DNA of 64,000 bases from Streptacidiphilus sp. PB12-B1b (GCF_014084125.1 NZ_CP048405.1:6820001-6884000); one strand, 5' to 3'; counted from the first letter of the stretch, positions 1 through 11,760 are shown. The notes: a model not told the origin generated them from the sequence alone. Made by a program: numbers and translations.

Positions 1-1903
1 GCGAAGACCACGATCGGGCGGTCCAGGTTGGCGTAGTCGAACATCAGCGAGGAGTAGTCGGTGACCAGTGCGTCCGCCGCCAGCGCCAGCCGCTCCACCG
101 AGGGGTGCCGGGAGACGTCGATGACGCCCTCGGGGCTGCCGGTGCCGAACGAGGCGTCCTCGTCGTAGAGGTAGTGGCCCCGGTTGAGCAGCACGAACCC
201 GGGGCCGAGCCGGCGCGCCAGCCGGGCCAGGTCCAGCTGCGGCCGGTAGGTGGCGCGGTAGTCCCGCAGCGTCGGCGCGTACAGCAGCGCGGTCTGTCCG
301 GGCTCGATGCCCAGCTCCTTGCGGGCCAGCGCGACGTCGGCCGCCGTCGAGGAGTAGAAGACGTCATTGCGCGGGTAGCCGTACTCCAGCGTCCGGAAGG
401 ACGACGGGTAGACCCGCTCCCAGACCAGCGTGGAGAACCGGTTGGAGCTCAGGCTGTAGTCCCAGCGGTCCACCCGCTCCAGCAGCTTGGGGAAGTCCAG
501 GCCGCCGGCGGCGGCCGGGTACTCCTGCAGGTCCAGGCCCATCTTCTTGACCGGGGTGCCGTGGTGGGTCTGCAGGTGCACGGTGCCCGGGCGCTTGGGC
601 GCGCCGTCCGGGAAGTTGACGTTGTTGACGAAGTAGGTGGCCCGGGAGATCGCCTCCCGGTAGCCGCGCGAGCCGGGGCCGACCACGGTCAGGCCCGGGG
701 GACCTCCGCGCGCCGCCGGTTCTCGACCACCCACACCGTCCGGACGCCCGGCGCCAGCTCCCGCAGCTTGGCGTGGATCGCCGCCGGGTTGCAGCAGGGC
801 ACCCGGCCCCAGTAGGAGCCGAAGACGGCCAGCTCGCCGTCGAGCGGCAGCTGCCGCTGCACCCGCTGGTAGGCGCCCAGCACCGATCCGGCCACGGCCC
901 GCTTGACCTGCGGCTGCGCCTGCCGGGCGGTGCGCTTGGCCTTGCGGGCCAGCCGGCCCACGGCGCCGGACTTCCAGTCGGCGGCCAGCTCCACGGCGGG
1001 CGCCCCGGCCGGGCGGTGCCGGCGCTCCTCCTCGGCGGCGCGGGCGAAGAACTCGGCCCGGTCGGCGGGCGGCACCCGGTCCGGGTGGTTGCCGATGGTC
1101 CGCAGGTGCTCGGCCATCCGCCGGTGCAGCAGCGGCCGCCAGCCCTCCAGCTCCGGGTGCGCGTCCAGGAAGGCGAAGACCAGGTCGTACTGGGCGAAGA
1201 TGTCGAAGTGCTTGCGGCTGACCGTGGCCAGGATGTTCCCGCCCTGGCGGCGCTGCCGGTAGTGCACCACCACCCGGTCCAGCACCGCGATCGTCCCGGC
1301 GGCCAGCATCGACGGGTAGGTCCACGGGGTGTCCTCGTAGTACCCGGCCGGGAACCGCAGCCCGGTCGCGTCCACGAAGGAGCGCTTGTACGCCTTGTTC
1401 CACACCACCATCAGCAGCCCGAGCAGTTCCTCGCGCTCGCCGATGGCGAAGGTCTCGGGCCGCTGCTCGCCGGCGGCCGAGACCGGGGCGAACAGCCCGG
1501 CGTCCCGGCTGCGCACCACCCGGCCGTCCCAGTAGGTGCGGGCGTAGTCGTAGACCAGCACGTCCGGATCGCCGGTCTGCTCCAGCCGGTCGGCGACCGC
1601 CTGCAGCGAGCCGGGGGTGAGCGTGTCGTCGCTGTCCAGGAAGACCAGGTAGTCGCCGGAGGCGGCGTCGATGCCGGCGTTGCGGGCCAGGCCCAGGCCG
1701 ACGTTCTCCGGCAGGTGCAGCACCCGCACCCGCTCGTCCGCACGGGCGTACTCGTCGAAGATCTCCCCGCTGCCGTCGGGCGAGCAGTCGTCAACCCCGA
1801 TCAGTTCGAAATCCGTGAAGGACTGCGCCAGGACGGAGTCGAGACACTCGCCGAGATACGCCTGGACCTGGTACGCGGGGACGATGACGCTCAAACGGGG
1901 CAT
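1..1903 (-). CDS. GT2 / CDP-glycerol glycerophosphotransferase fusion, frameshifted and cut by window edge
   Basis: The N-terminal part (1903 to about 700) is a family 2 glycosyltransferase: LSVIVPAYQVQAYL, the nucleotide-binding VDDCSPDGS and a DSDD metal motif. An in-frame stop follows at 689-691. In the next frame the protein continues without interruption to the window edge: GLTVVGPGSRGYREAIS, then LQTHHGTPVKKMG, SSNRFST, YGYPRND, LLYAPTLRDYR and TDYSSLMFDYANLDRP. These are hallmarks of the CDP-glycerol:polyglycerophosphate glycerophosphotransferase (TagF) family, which builds wall teichoic acid at the cytoplasmic face. Adding one G to the G5 run at 697-701 joins both halves into one reading frame of the same architecture as the divergent neighbour. 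No Shine-Dalgarno precedes the ATG; TATCCT lies a few bases upstream, so the mRNA may be leaderless. Either a consensus error or a real inactivating indel. Confidence 0.85.
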
Positions 1904-2086
1904 GGCAGGGAAGGATACGCCAGCATCACGAACCTGGGCCTCCCCTCATCAGCGCCTGTAGCATCCATCAGGTCCTGGCGGGGGCGCGCGATATCTCAAA
2001 CGTTACGCTTACCCTGCGCCGCCCCCAGCGTTTCCGTTCCCCGCGCGGGAATGCCAAGCCAGTACGAGAAAGGCCCGTCGCACCTC

Positions 2087-5000
2087 ATGGCCCCCCGTCT
2101 TTCTGTCGTCGTTCCTATCTACAACGTCAAGCTCTACCTGGACGAGTGCCTGGAGTCCATCGCCGCGCAGACCCTCACCGACCTCGAGGTGGTGATGGTC
2201 GACGACGGCTCGACCGACGACAGCGCCGCCATCGCCGAGCGCTTCGCGGCGAAGGACGAGCGGTTCCGGCTGGTGCGGCAGGAGAACAAGGGCCTCGGTC
2301 CGGCGCGCAACACCGGCATCCGGCACATCCACCCGGACGCCGAGTACCTGGCGTTCGTGGACAGCGACGACACCATGCCGCCGACCGCCTACCAGCTGAT
2401 GGTGGAGACGCTCGACAGCACCGGCTCCGACTTCGTCAGCGGCAACGTGCTGCGGTTCCGCTCGGTCGGCTACGTCCAGTCGCCGGTGCACCGCCGCCCC
2501 TTCGCCGAGACCGTGCTGCGCACCCACATCAGCGAGCGCCCGCTGCTGGTCACCGACCGGACCGCCTGGAACAAGGTCTACCGGCGCTCCTTCTGGGACG
2601 CCCAGGGCCTGGAGTACCCGGGCATCCTCTACGAGGACGCCCCGGTCAGCGTGCCGCTGCACTTCCTCGCCAAGAGCGTGGACGTGCTCAGCGAGCCCAT
2701 CTACCACTGGCGTGAGCGCGAGGTGGGGGCCCGCTCGATCACCCAGAACCGGACCGACCCCAAGGGCCTGGTCGACCGGGTCACCTCCATGCGGATGGTG
2801 CGGGAGTTCCTGAAGTCGCAGCCCGGCGCCGAGTTCGGCAAGCACCTGCGCTTCTACAACGAGAACTCGCTGGTCGAAGAGGTGCCGTTGTTCTTCAAGG
2901 CGCTCCCGGAGGGCGGCGAGGAGTACCAGCAGGCGTTCCTGGACCACATCGGCGCGATGATCACCGAGATCGACAAGGAGACCCTGAACGGCCTCCCCGC
3001 GCCCATGCGGCTGAAGTACTGGCTGACCGCCAAGCGCCGCCTGCCGGACCTGCTGGACCTGCTGGCCTTCGACCGCCAGTACCCGTGGACCATCCCGGTC
3101 AAGGGCACCGTCCGGCACGTCGCCGACTACCCCTCGCTGAAGGGCCGCCCGCCGGTCCCGGAGAGCGTGCTGCGCCTGGAGAAGGAGACCGCCGTCCGGA
3201 CCGGCCTCACCGAGGCCGACTGGCGGGGCGGCAGGCTGCACCTCAAGGGCTACGCCTACCCCAAGCACATCGGCGCGGAGTCGCGCAGCGACGGCTTCAA
3301 GGCGCTGATGCTGCGCGAGCAGGGCAGTCGCCGCAGCCTGGTGCTGCACGCCCGCACGGTCTTCACCCCCGAGGTCACCGCCGACACCAACGACCAGCCG
3401 CTGCGCCACTGCGACTGGGCCGGCTTCGAGGTGGACTTCGACCCGGCCAAACTGAAGCAGCGCGGCGAGTGGCGCGACGGCGTGTGGCGGGTCACCATCG
3501 GCGTCTTCGGCAAGGGCCGCCCTCGCCGCAGCCGGATCAAGGCGGGCCCCAGCGGCTCCGGCCAGTTCCCCGCCCCGGCCTGGGTCACCCCGGACGTCCG
3601 GGTCAGCCCGCAGATCCGCGACCAGCACCTGTACCTCCAGGTCGAGACCGTCAAGGCGCGGATGGACCGGGCGGTGGCCTCCACCGACGGCAGCGGCCGG
3701 GTCACTGTGCACGGCCGGATCTCCGCCGCGCTGGCGACCGAGGGCACCGTGCTGCGGCTGCACCACAAGGAGGCCGGCTCCACCAGCGTGCTGGACTTCC
3801 CGGTGACGCTGGAGGGCCCCGCCTCCGGCGGCCTGGTGCCGTTCACCGTGGTCGTCGACGGCGCGCAGGTCAACACCGTCCGCGAGCGCGAGGGCCGGCT
3901 GCGGCCGACCTCGCTGGAGCGCCCCACCGACCGGTGGAGCAGCGAGCTGGTGCTGCCCGGCGGCGAGACCCTCGACATCGCCGTGGACGACCACCAGGCC
4001 GGCTCCTCGGTGCAGGTCCCGATCCTCTCCGACGCGGCCGCCCCCCGCTCGCTGTACCTCAAGCGCTCCCCGCGCGGTCACCTGCAGCTGGTGGACCAGG
4101 CCGTGCAGCCGCTGGTGGAGAAGGTCACCGCCGGCGAGGACGGCTTCGTGCTGGAGGGCAGCTACCCGCTGCCCGGGCGCCACTCCTTCGCGTGGGTGCT
4201 GCGGCACGGCACGCACGCCAAGGTCTACCGGCACCCGGGCAAGGTGGTGGACGGGCGCTTCCGCTCGGTGCTGCCCGCCCTGCCCAACGACGGCTACGCC
4301 GGCGAGCTGCCGCTCCAGGGCGGCAACTGGGAGCTGTTCGTCGCCACCGAGGTGCCGGAGGCGCCCGACGGCGTCGTCGAGACCACCGCCCACATCGCCC
4401 CGGCCGCCCACACCGACCTGCCGGCGAGCGTCGTCGCGCGCGGCAAGCGGGTCGCCCTGTGCCGCCGCTGGTACGACCGGCTGTTCCTGAACTCGGCCCA
4501 CGAGCTGGACCCGAGCGCCCGCGGCCGCTACCACCAGCGGCTGCTGCTGAACGAGTGGTACCCGGCCGCGCGCCGCAAGCCGCTGCGCGAGGCCGTGCTG
4601 TACGACGTCTTCGAGGGCAAGTCGTACTCCGACTCGCCCCGCGCCGTGCACCAGGAGCTGGTGCGCCGCGGCAGCGAGCTGGAGCACCTGTGGGTGGTCC
4701 GCGACGACCGGATGATCCCCCCGGCGGGCGCCACGGCCGTGGTCTACGAGAGCCCCGAGTGGTACGAGGCGCTGGCCCGCTCGCGCTACATCGTCGGCAA
4801 CACCCACCTGCCGTCCTGGATCGAGCGCCGCGAGGGCCAGGTCATCGTCCAGACCTGGCACGGCACCCCGCTCAAGCGGATCGGCTTCGACTTCGACAAC
4901 GACTGGTTCAGCGACACCGCCTACCTGGAGGCGCTGGAGCGCGAGGGCAAGCAGTGGAGCCTGCTGGTCTCGCCGAACAGCTTCAGCACCCCGATCCTCA

Positions 5001-5665
5001 AGCGGGCCTTCCGCTACGAGGGCGAGATCCTGGCGTCCGGCTACCCCCGCAACGACGTGCTGCTCGCCGAGGACCGCGACAAGCACGCGGAGGAGGTCCG
5101 GCGGCGGCTCGGCCTGCCCGAAGGTAAGAAGATCGTGCTGTACGCGCCGACCTGGCGCGAGGACCGGGTCCGCCACAACGGCGGCCACGCACTGGACCTG
5201 AGGCTGGATCTGGCGCACGCCCGGGAGGCCCTGGGCGAGGACCACGTGCTGCTGATCCGCCCGCACGCGCACGTGGTCGAGCCGGTCCCCGGCGAGGGCG
5301 ACGGCTTCGTCTGGGACGTCGGCAGCTACCCCGACATCCAGGACCTCTACCTGATCGCGGACGTGCTGATCACCGACTACTCCTCGGTGATGTTCGACTA
5401 CGCCATCACCGGCCGTCCGATCCTCTTCTTCACCTACGACCTGGAGCATTACCGGGACCAGCTGCGCGGCTTCTACTTCGACTTCGAGGCCACCGCGCCC
5501 GGCCCGCTGGTGAGCACGTCCGAAGAGTTGGTGAAGAACCTCCGTGACCTGGCTCCGGTGGTCGAGCGGTACGCTCCGGCCTATGCGGCCTTCCGCGAGG
5601 CCTTCTGCGACCTGGACGACGGCGCCGCCTCGGCCCGGGTCGTGGACCGAATGCTAGGAATGTGA
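2087..5665 (+). CDS. Bifunctional GT2 glycosyltransferase / CDP-glycerol glycerophosphotransferase
   Basis: This is a protein of about 1192 residues. Residues 1-330 are a GT2 (GT-A) domain: LSVVVPIYNVKLYL, VDDGSTDDS near residue 38 and DSDD near 94. A long middle section (about 340-750) has no motif I can name. The C-terminal 400 residues are a TagF-like glycerophosphotransferase: QTWHGTPLKRIGFD near 925, SPNSFSTPI, GYPRNDVL, LYAPTWRED and TDYSSVMFDYAITGRPI near 1095. By family it should transfer sugar and glycerol-phosphate units during wall teichoic acid or related polymer synthesis at the membrane. I chose the ATG at 2087, preceded by GAGAAAGG; an in-frame ATG at 2051 is possible. The stop overlaps the next ATG (TGATG), so the downstream membrane protein is translationally coupled. 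Its divergent neighbour has the same two-domain layout. Confidence 0.9.
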   Translation: MAPRLSVVVPIYNVKLYLDECLESIAAQTLTDLEVVMVDDGSTDDSAAIAERFAAKDERFRLVRQENKGLGPARNTGIRHIHPDAEYLAFVDSDDTMPPTAYQLMVETLDSTGSDFVSGNVLRFRSVGYVQSPVHRRPFAETVLRTHISERPLLVTDRTAWNKVYRRSFWDAQGLEYPGILYEDAPVSVPLHFLAKSVDVLSEPIYHWREREVGARSITQNRTDPKGLVDRVTSMRMVREFLKSQPGAEFGKHLRFYNENSLVEEVPLFFKALPEGGEEYQQAFLDHIGAMITEIDKETLNGLPAPMRLKYWLTAKRRLPDLLDLLAFDRQYPWTIPVKGTVRHVADYPSLKGRPPVPESVLRLEKETAVRTGLTEADWRGGRLHLKGYAYPKHIGAESRSDGFKALMLREQGSRRSLVLHARTVFTPEVTADTNDQPLRHCDWAGFEVDFDPAKLKQRGEWRDGVWRVTIGVFGKGRPRRSRIKAGPSGSGQFPAPAWVTPDVRVSPQIRDQHLYLQVETVKARMDRAVASTDGSGRVTVHGRISAALATEGTVLRLHHKEAGSTSVLDFPVTLEGPASGGLVPFTVVVDGAQVNTVREREGRLRPTSLERPTDRWSSELVLPGGETLDIAVDDHQAGSSVQVPILSDAAAPRSLYLKRSPRGHLQLVDQAVQPLVEKVTAGEDGFVLEGSYPLPGRHSFAWVLRHGTHAKVYRHPGKVVDGRFRSVLPALPNDGYAGELPLQGGNWELFVATEVPEAPDGVVETTAHIAPAAHTDLPASVVARGKRVALCRRWYDRLFLNSAHELDPSARGRYHQRLLLNEWYPAARRKPLREAVLYDVFEGKSYSDSPRAVHQELVRRGSELEHLWVVRDDRMIPPAGATAVVYESPEWYEALARSRYIVGNTHLPSWIERREGQVIVQTWHGTPLKRIGFDFDNDWFSDTAYLEALEREGKQWSLLVSPNSFSTPILKRAFRYEGEILASGYPRNDVLLAEDRDKHAEEVRRRLGLPEGKKIVLYAPTWREDRVRHNGGHALDLRLDLAHAREALGEDHVLLIRPHAHVVEPVPGEGDGFVWDVGSYPDIQDLYLIADVLITDYSSVMFDYAITGRPILFFTYDLEHYRDQLRGFYFDFEATAPGPLVSTSEELVKNLRDLAPVVERYAPAYAAFREAFCDLDDGAASARVVDRMLGM

Positions 5666-7224
5666 TGACTGAAGCAGAGATCCCCCCCGGGCGGCGCCCG
5701 GGGCTGGCCGGGGCGGTCACCGCCCGGGTGCGGCCGCTGGTGCAGCGGATCCCGGCTCGGCTGCGGATGCCGCTGGGCATCGCGGCCATGTCCCAGCTGG
5801 TCTTCCTGGTCTGGTGGTCCGCGTTCTACCCGGGCCTGATGAGCTACGACAGCTTCGACTACACCTGGGAGGTCACCACCGGGCACTGGGTGGACGACCA
5901 CTCCATCGCCTACGACGGCGCGGTGTGGCTGACGCTCAACGTCACCGGCGACTACGCCGTCCTGACGCTGCTGCAGACCATCGCCATGGCCGCGGTCCTG
6001 GGGTATCTCGCCGCCGGCATGCGCAAGTTCGCCATCAGCAACAAGTGGATCACCGCGGGCGTGCTGCTGTGCCTGGTGCTGCCGCCGACCGGCTCGTTCA
6101 TGATCTTCGTGTGGAAGGACGTCCCCTTCGTCATCGGGGGCGTGCTCGGCTTCGCCGCGATCACCCACCTGACCGCGGCCATGCTCAAGGTCCGCCCGCG
6201 CCGTGCCCGGCAGGTCGGGCTGCGCCGCGACTGGCTGCTGCTGGGCCTCGGCATGACCCTGGTCTGCCTGGCCCGCAACAACGGCTTCCTCGGGGTGTTC
6301 CTGATCGGGGTGCTGCTGCTGCTCGCCCTGCCCTGGCTGTGGAAGCGGGTCGCGGCGGTCATCCTGATCCCCATCGTGATCTTCTTCGCGCTGGACTCCG
6401 GGCTCTACCCGGCGCTGGGCGTGACCAAGCCGGCCGACAGCGCGGCGTACACCTTCGTCTACTCCGACATCGCCTACGCCTACAGCAAGGCGCCGACCAC
6501 CTTCACCGCGTCCGACCTGACGGTCATGGCCAAGGTCTCGCCGCTGGAGCACTGGTCCACGGCCGGAGCGGTGTGCGTGAGCACCGACAAGCTGACCACC
6601 CCGGCGTTCCACACCGGGATCGCGGCCAAGCACAACTCGCAGCTGCTGCACATCTTCTCCGAGGTGATGAAGCGCACCCCGCAGTACGTCTTCGAGTCCA
6701 GCCTGTGCCGGGCCCACAACGCCTGGGCGGTCTTCCCGGGCTACGACGCGATCGGCATCGCCGGGGTGGCGTCCTCGCCCAACGGCTACGGGCTGATGAA
6801 GTGGCACCCGGACATGTACCACAGCCAGTTCTACTCGGTGATGAAGGTGCGCCCGCTCTCGGACACCCTGCACACCCTGGGCACGGCCTGGTACAACTCG
6901 GCGCTCACCAGCCAGCTCATCTGGCTGCTGTGGGGCGGCGCGGTGTGGTGCTATGTGGCCTACGGCGTGGTGATCGGGCTGGTCCGCAAGGTGTGGCGGC
7001 GGGAGGTGCTGGCGCTGGCCGTGGTCACCGGCGGCATGCAGCTGAACGTCCTGGCGGCGACCCCGTCGGCGCTCTACCGCTACATGGCCACGCCGACCTA
7101 CCTCGGCATCCTGCTGCTGCCGTTCCTGTTCAGCAAGCTGACCCGGCAGGCCCCGGAGACGCAGGACGCACCGAGCGCGGCGCCCGCCGAGAACGGCGCC
7201 TCGGAGGAGCTGGAGCACGTCTGA
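5665..7224 (+). CDS. Polytopic membrane protein, GT-C-like (DUF6020-type)
   Basis: About 519 residues with roughly ten hydrophobic segments (for example MSQLVFLVWWSAFYPG, WLLLGLGMTLVCLARNN, AAVILIPIVIFFALDSGLY). The first loop has an acidic SYDSFDYTWE stretch, as in lipid-linked sugar GT-C enzymes, and a large polar loop lies at about 250-400. It resembles the DUF6020/GtrII-like families, which are thought to transfer sugars from polyprenyl-phosphate donors outside the cell; I infer that role and do not see a proven catalytic site. The ATG at 5665 overlaps the stop of the upstream fusion gene and has AGGAA four bases before it; a GTG at 5662 is less likely. The coupling suggests work on the same wall polymer. 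A strong hairpin follows at 7275-7307. Confidence 0.8.
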   Translation: MTEAEIPPGRRPGLAGAVTARVRPLVQRIPARLRMPLGIAAMSQLVFLVWWSAFYPGLMSYDSFDYTWEVTTGHWVDDHSIAYDGAVWLTLNVTGDYAVLTLLQTIAMAAVLGYLAAGMRKFAISNKWITAGVLLCLVLPPTGSFMIFVWKDVPFVIGGVLGFAAITHLTAAMLKVRPRRARQVGLRRDWLLLGLGMTLVCLARNNGFLGVFLIGVLLLLALPWLWKRVAAVILIPIVIFFALDSGLYPALGVTKPADSAAYTFVYSDIAYAYSKAPTTFTASDLTVMAKVSPLEHWSTAGAVCVSTDKLTTPAFHTGIAAKHNSQLLHIFSEVMKRTPQYVFESSLCRAHNAWAVFPGYDAIGIAGVASSPNGYGLMKWHPDMYHSQFYSVMKVRPLSDTLHTLGTAWYNSALTSQLIWLLWGGAVWCYVAYGVVIGLVRKVWRREVLALAVVTGGMQLNVLAATPSALYRYMATPTYLGILLLPFLFSKLTRQAPETQDAPSAAPAENGASEELEHV

Positions 7225-7274
7225 TCAGCACGGCCTGATCAGCACGACTTGATCGCCCGGCCCGATCCGCACGG

Positions 7275-7307
7275 CCGAAGGACCGCCCCCCCGGGGCGGT
7301 CCTTCGG
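7275..7307. terminator. Bidirectional intrinsic terminator hairpin
   Basis: A perfect 15-bp stem (CCGAAGGACCGCCCC with its complement at 7293-7307) and a 3-nt loop lie between two convergent genes. It can end both the wall-polymer operon on the plus strand and the trpS-side operon on the minus strand. A direct repeat of TGATCAGCACG lies just upstream at about 7222-7247. Confidence 0.85.
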
Positions 7308-7311
7308 TGTC

Positions 7312-7902
7312 TCAGGCCTCGGCGGCGCCGAAGGCGAGGTGCAGCTCGGGCCGCCAGACCCGGTCCTCGCCGAAGCGGTAGAGGCAGAAGCCGGGCACGG
7401 TGAAGTCCGCCCGGAAGTCCCGGAACTCCCGCTGCGCCCGGTCCAGGACGGCCTCGTCCACCGCCTGGGCCACCGTCACATGCGGGTGGTAGGGGAAGGC
7501 CAGCTCCCGCGCCAGCAGCCCGGAGCGGACCGACGCCTCCAGCATCCGGCACTCGCGCGCGCCCTCGTCCAGCCGGACGAACACCACCGGCGAGACCGGG
7601 CGGAAGCTGTCGCTACCGCGCAGCAGCACCCGGAACGGCCGGTGCCGCCGGGCCGCGTCGGCCAGCTGCCGCCCGACCGCGCCCAGCCGCTCGGCGGGCA
7701 CCTCGGTCGGCGGCAGCAGCGTGACATGCGTGGCCACCGCCCGGGCCAGCGGATCGCCGTACCCGGCGCGGGCGTCCTGGATCTGCGCGGCCCACGGGTC
7801 GGGGACGGCCAGGGACACCCCGATGGTGACCGTGCCGCCCCGCTGCCCGGGTACGCCGGCCAGTCCGGCTATGCCGTCCCGGTCGGCCTCCGCCCGCACC
7901 AC
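7312..7902 (-). CDS. 2'-5' RNA ligase / 2H phosphoesterase family protein
   Basis: About 196 residues with the two HxT motifs that define 2H phosphoesterases: HVTLLPPTEV in the first half and HPHVTVAQAV in the second. Members (LigT, CPDase, AKAP-NLS types) act on 2',3'-cyclic phosphates or 2'-5' linkages of RNA or small nucleotides; the substrate here cannot be told. It follows trpS closely: two adjacent GTG codons (7902, 7899) lie just after the trpS stop at 7907, and I chose the first. Neither has a good Shine-Dalgarno, so translational coupling to trpS is likely. A TTG at 7923 inside trpS is a possible longer start. Confidence 0.75.
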   Translation of the reverse strand: MVRAEADRDGIAGLAGVPGQRGGTVTIGVSLAVPDPWAAQIQDARAGYGDPLARAVATHVTLLPPTEVPAERLGAVGRQLADAARRHRPFRVLLRGSDSFRPVSPVVFVRLDEGARECRMLEASVRSGLLARELAFPYHPHVTVAQAVDEAVLDRAQREFRDFRADFTVPGFCLYRFGEDRVWRPELHLAFGAAEA

Positions 7903-7906
7903 CCCG

Positions 7907-8920
7907 TCAGCGCTTCGCCGCAAGGAAGCCGATCCGGTCGTACGCGGTGGCCAGCGTCTCCCCGGCGACGGCGCGGGCCTTCTCCGCGCCCCGGGCGAGC
8001 ACCCGGTCCAGCTCGGCCGGATCGTCCAGGTAGCTGCGGGTGCGCTGCTGGATCGGGGCGACCCACTCGGCGTACAGCTCGGCCAGCTCGGTCTTCAGCG
8101 CGCCGTACATCCGGCCCTCGAAGTGCTCGACCAGCTCCGGGACGGACCGGCCGCTGATGGCCGAGTGGATCCGCAGCAGGTTGGAGACCCCGGCCTTCTC
8201 CTGCTCGTCGTAGGAGACCACGGTGCCGGTGTCGGTGACCGCGCTCTTGATCTTCTTGGTGCTGGTCTTCACCTCGTCCAGCAGGTTGACCAGGCCCTTG
8301 GGGGTGGAGGCCGACTTGCTCATCTTCGACGTCGGGTCCTGCAGGTCGAAGATCTTGGCCGTCTCCTTGAGGATGTACGGGTTGGGCACGGTGAAGGTCT
8401 GTCCGAGCCGGCTGTTGAAGCGCTCGGCCAGATCCCGGGTCAGCTCGATGTGCTGCCGCTGGTCCTCGCCGACCGGCACCTGGTCCGCCTGGTACAGCAG
8501 GATGTCCGCGACCTGCAGGATCGGGTAGGTGAACAGGCCGACCGTGGTGCGATCCGCGCCCTGTTTGCCCGACTTGTCCTTGAACTGGGTCATCCGTGCG
8601 GCCTCGCCGAAGCCGGTGAAGCAGTTCATCACCCAGCCCAGCTGGGCGTGCTCGGGCACGTGCGACTGGATGAACAGCGTGCAGCGCTCGGGATCGAGCC
8701 CGACGCCGAGCAGCTGCGCGACCGACACCCGGGTGTTCTCCCGCAGCGTCGCCGGATCCTGCTCGACAGTGATCGCGTGCAGGTCCACGACCATGTAGAA
8801 GGCGTCGTGGGTCTCCTGGAGCGACACCCACTGGCGCACCGCGCCCAGGTAGTTGCCCAGGTGGAAGGAGCCGGACGTCGGCTGGATACCGGAGAGCACG
8901 CGAGGGCGATCAGTGACCAT
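7907..8920 (-). CDS. trpS: Tryptophan--tRNA ligase
   Basis: About 337 residues, the usual bacterial size. A class I synthetase: the HIGH-type signature is [11 protein letters not shown] near residue 20, and the KMSKS loop appears as SKMSKSAS near residue 200. AYAEWVAP- and RTRSYLDD-type helices form the C-terminal anticodon-binding part. It charges tRNA-Trp in the cytoplasm. Two ATG starts are possible (8929 and 8920); I chose 8920, giving [11 protein letters not shown]. Neither has a strong ribosome site. The CNNM-type gene lies 70 bp upstream on the same strand and the 2H phosphoesterase follows at once. Confidence 0.95.
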   Translation of the reverse strand: MVTDRPRVLSGIQPTSGSFHLGNYLGAVRQWVSLQETHDAFYMVVDLHAITVEQDPATLRENTRVSVAQLLGVGLDPERCTLFIQSHVPEHAQLGWVMNCFTGFGEAARMTQFKDKSGKQGADRTTVGLFTYPILQVADILLYQADQVPVGEDQRQHIELTRDLAERFNSRLGQTFTVPNPYILKETAKIFDLQDPTSKMSKSASTPKGLVNLLDEVKTSTKKIKSAVTDTGTVVSYDEQEKAGVSNLLRIHSAISGRSVPELVEHFEGRMYGALKTELAELYAEWVAPIQQRTRSYLDDPAELDRVLARGAEKARAVAGETLATAYDRIGFLAAKR

Positions 8921-8990
8921 GCGGCCCATTCTCGCAGGGTCGCGCGCGGCCCCGCGCCCACCCGGGCCCGGCACGGTGTGATCCCCGCCG

Positions 8991-10349
8991 CTACCCGGCC
9001 GCCGGCGGGGGCCCGGCGGGCGCCGCACCCGGGCCGGGGGCCTCGGCCGGGGCGTCCTCCTTGACCTCGGTGACCCGGATCCGGTCCACCCGGCGGCCGT
9101 CCATCGCGGCGATCTCCAGGGTGTAGCCGTCGGCCACCCCGACCTGCTCGCCCAGGTCCGGCAGGTGCCCCAGCTCGGCCACGACGAAGCCGGCCACCGT
9201 CTCGTACGGGCCCTCCGGCAGCTCCAGGCCGGTCTCCTCGGCGAAGTCGGCCAGGTTCAGCAGGCCGTCCACCTCGATCGAGCCGCCCGCCAGCCGCCGG
9301 GTGGTGCTGACCTCCTGCGAGTCGTACTCGTCCCGGATCTCCCCGATGACCTCCTCGACCAGGTCCTCCAGGGTCACGATCCCGGCCGTGCCGCCGTACT
9401 CGTCCACCACGATGGCCAGGTGGTGGCCCTCGTGCCGCATCTCCGACATGGACGGCAGCACCCGCTTGGTCGCCGGCAGCAGCTTCACCGGCCGGGCCAG
9501 GTCCCGGACGGTGCGCGCGGCCACGGCGCCCGGCTCGGCGCCCCGGTAGAGGTCCCGGACGTGCACGAAGCCGACCACGATGTCGTAGGAGCCGTCCACC
9601 ACCGGGTAGCGCGAGTGCGGGTAGCGGCTGACCTCCTGCCGCACCTCCGCCAGCGGGCGTCCGGCGTCCAGGAAGGTCACCTCGGTGCGCGGCACCATCA
9701 CCTCGCGCAGCTGCCGCTCCCCGGCGGCGAAGACGTCGCCGATCAGCCGCCGCTCGTCGCTGCCCAGCTCGGTGTTGGAGGCGACCAGACCGCGCAGCTC
9801 CTCCGAACTCATGGCGTTGCGGCCCGCCTTGGGGTCGCCGCCGAGCAGCCGCACCATCAGGTTGGTGGAGCGCGACAGCAGCCAGATCACCGGCCGCAGC
9901 ACCACCGAGATGGCGTCCACCATGGGCGCGGCCAGCAGCGCGATGGACTCGGCGCGCTGCAGGCCGATCCGCTTGGGCGTCAGCTCGCCGAGCACCAGCG
10001 AGACGTACGAGATCAGCAGGGTCAGCAGCACCAGCGCCGTGGTCGAGGCCAGGTCGGAGCCCATGCCGAGCTTCTCGAACAGCGGCGACGCCTTGGCGGC
10101 CAGGGTGTCCGCGCCGAAGGCCGCCGACAGGAAGCCCATGCAGGTCACGCCGACCTGGACGGCGGCGAGGAAGCGGTTGGGGTCCCCGGCGAGGTGCGCG
10201 GCCCTGACCGCGCGCTTGGTGCCGCGCTCGGCCAGGGCCTGGATCTGTCCCTCGCGCAGCGAGATCAGCGAGATCTCCGCGATGTTGAACAGTCCGCCGA
10301 TGATGATGAAGATCAGGACCAGCCCGGCGTCCTGGAGGGTTTCGCTCAC
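8991..10349 (-). CDS. CNNM/CBS hemolysin-C family membrane protein
   Basis: About 452 residues. The N-terminal half has three to four membrane helices ([41 protein letters not shown], and others): a DUF21/CNNM domain with the conserved [16 protein letters not shown] pair follows ([39 protein letters not shown]), and the CorC/HlyC-type C-terminal domain ends in a proline/alanine tail. The family is linked to magnesium or cobalt efflux or resistance and inner-membrane homeostasis. The start is GTG at 10349; the upstream glyA stop is only 47 bp away, so it may be cotranscribed with glyA and trpS. Confidence 0.9.
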   Translation of the reverse strand: MSETLQDAGLVLIFIIIGGLFNIAEISLISLREGQIQALAERGTKRAVRAAHLAGDPNRFLAAVQVGVTCMGFLSAAFGADTLAAKASPLFEKLGMGSDLASTTALVLLTLLISYVSLVLGELTPKRIGLQRAESIALLAAPMVDAISVVLRPVIWLLSRSTNLMVRLLGGDPKAGRNAMSSEELRGLVASNTELGSDERRLIGDVFAAGERQLREVMVPRTEVTFLDAGRPLAEVRQEVSRYPHSRYPVVDGSYDIVVGFVHVRDLYRGAEPGAVAARTVRDLARPVKLLPATKRVLPSMSEMRHEGHHLAIVVDEYGGTAGIVTLEDLVEEVIGEIRDEYDSQEVSTTRRLAGGSIEVDGLLNLADFAEETGLELPEGPYETVAGFVVAELGHLPDLGEQVGVADGYTLEIAAMDGRRVDRIRVTEVKEDAPAEAPGPGAAPAGPPPAAG

Positions 10350-10396
10350 GGGCGACAGTCTAGGAAGTTTTCCCGGCCCGGCCCCCACCCGCCCGC

Positions 10397-11704
<1,308 letters not shown>

Positions 11705-11760
11705 GGCGGGGCCCCTCCGGGTCATCCGCTCCGTACGACTGTCGTACTGGAGGTCGACCC

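Noticed and set aside
773-2086. Long plus-strand open frame leading into the GT2-TagF gene
   Set aside because: It is the antisense of the leftward GT2 gene; the true start is the ATG at 2087, where GT2 homology begins.
2009-5449. 1146-codon minus-strand open frame
   Set aside because: Shadow of the GT2-TagF gene, caused by GC-rich codons; no domain signature.
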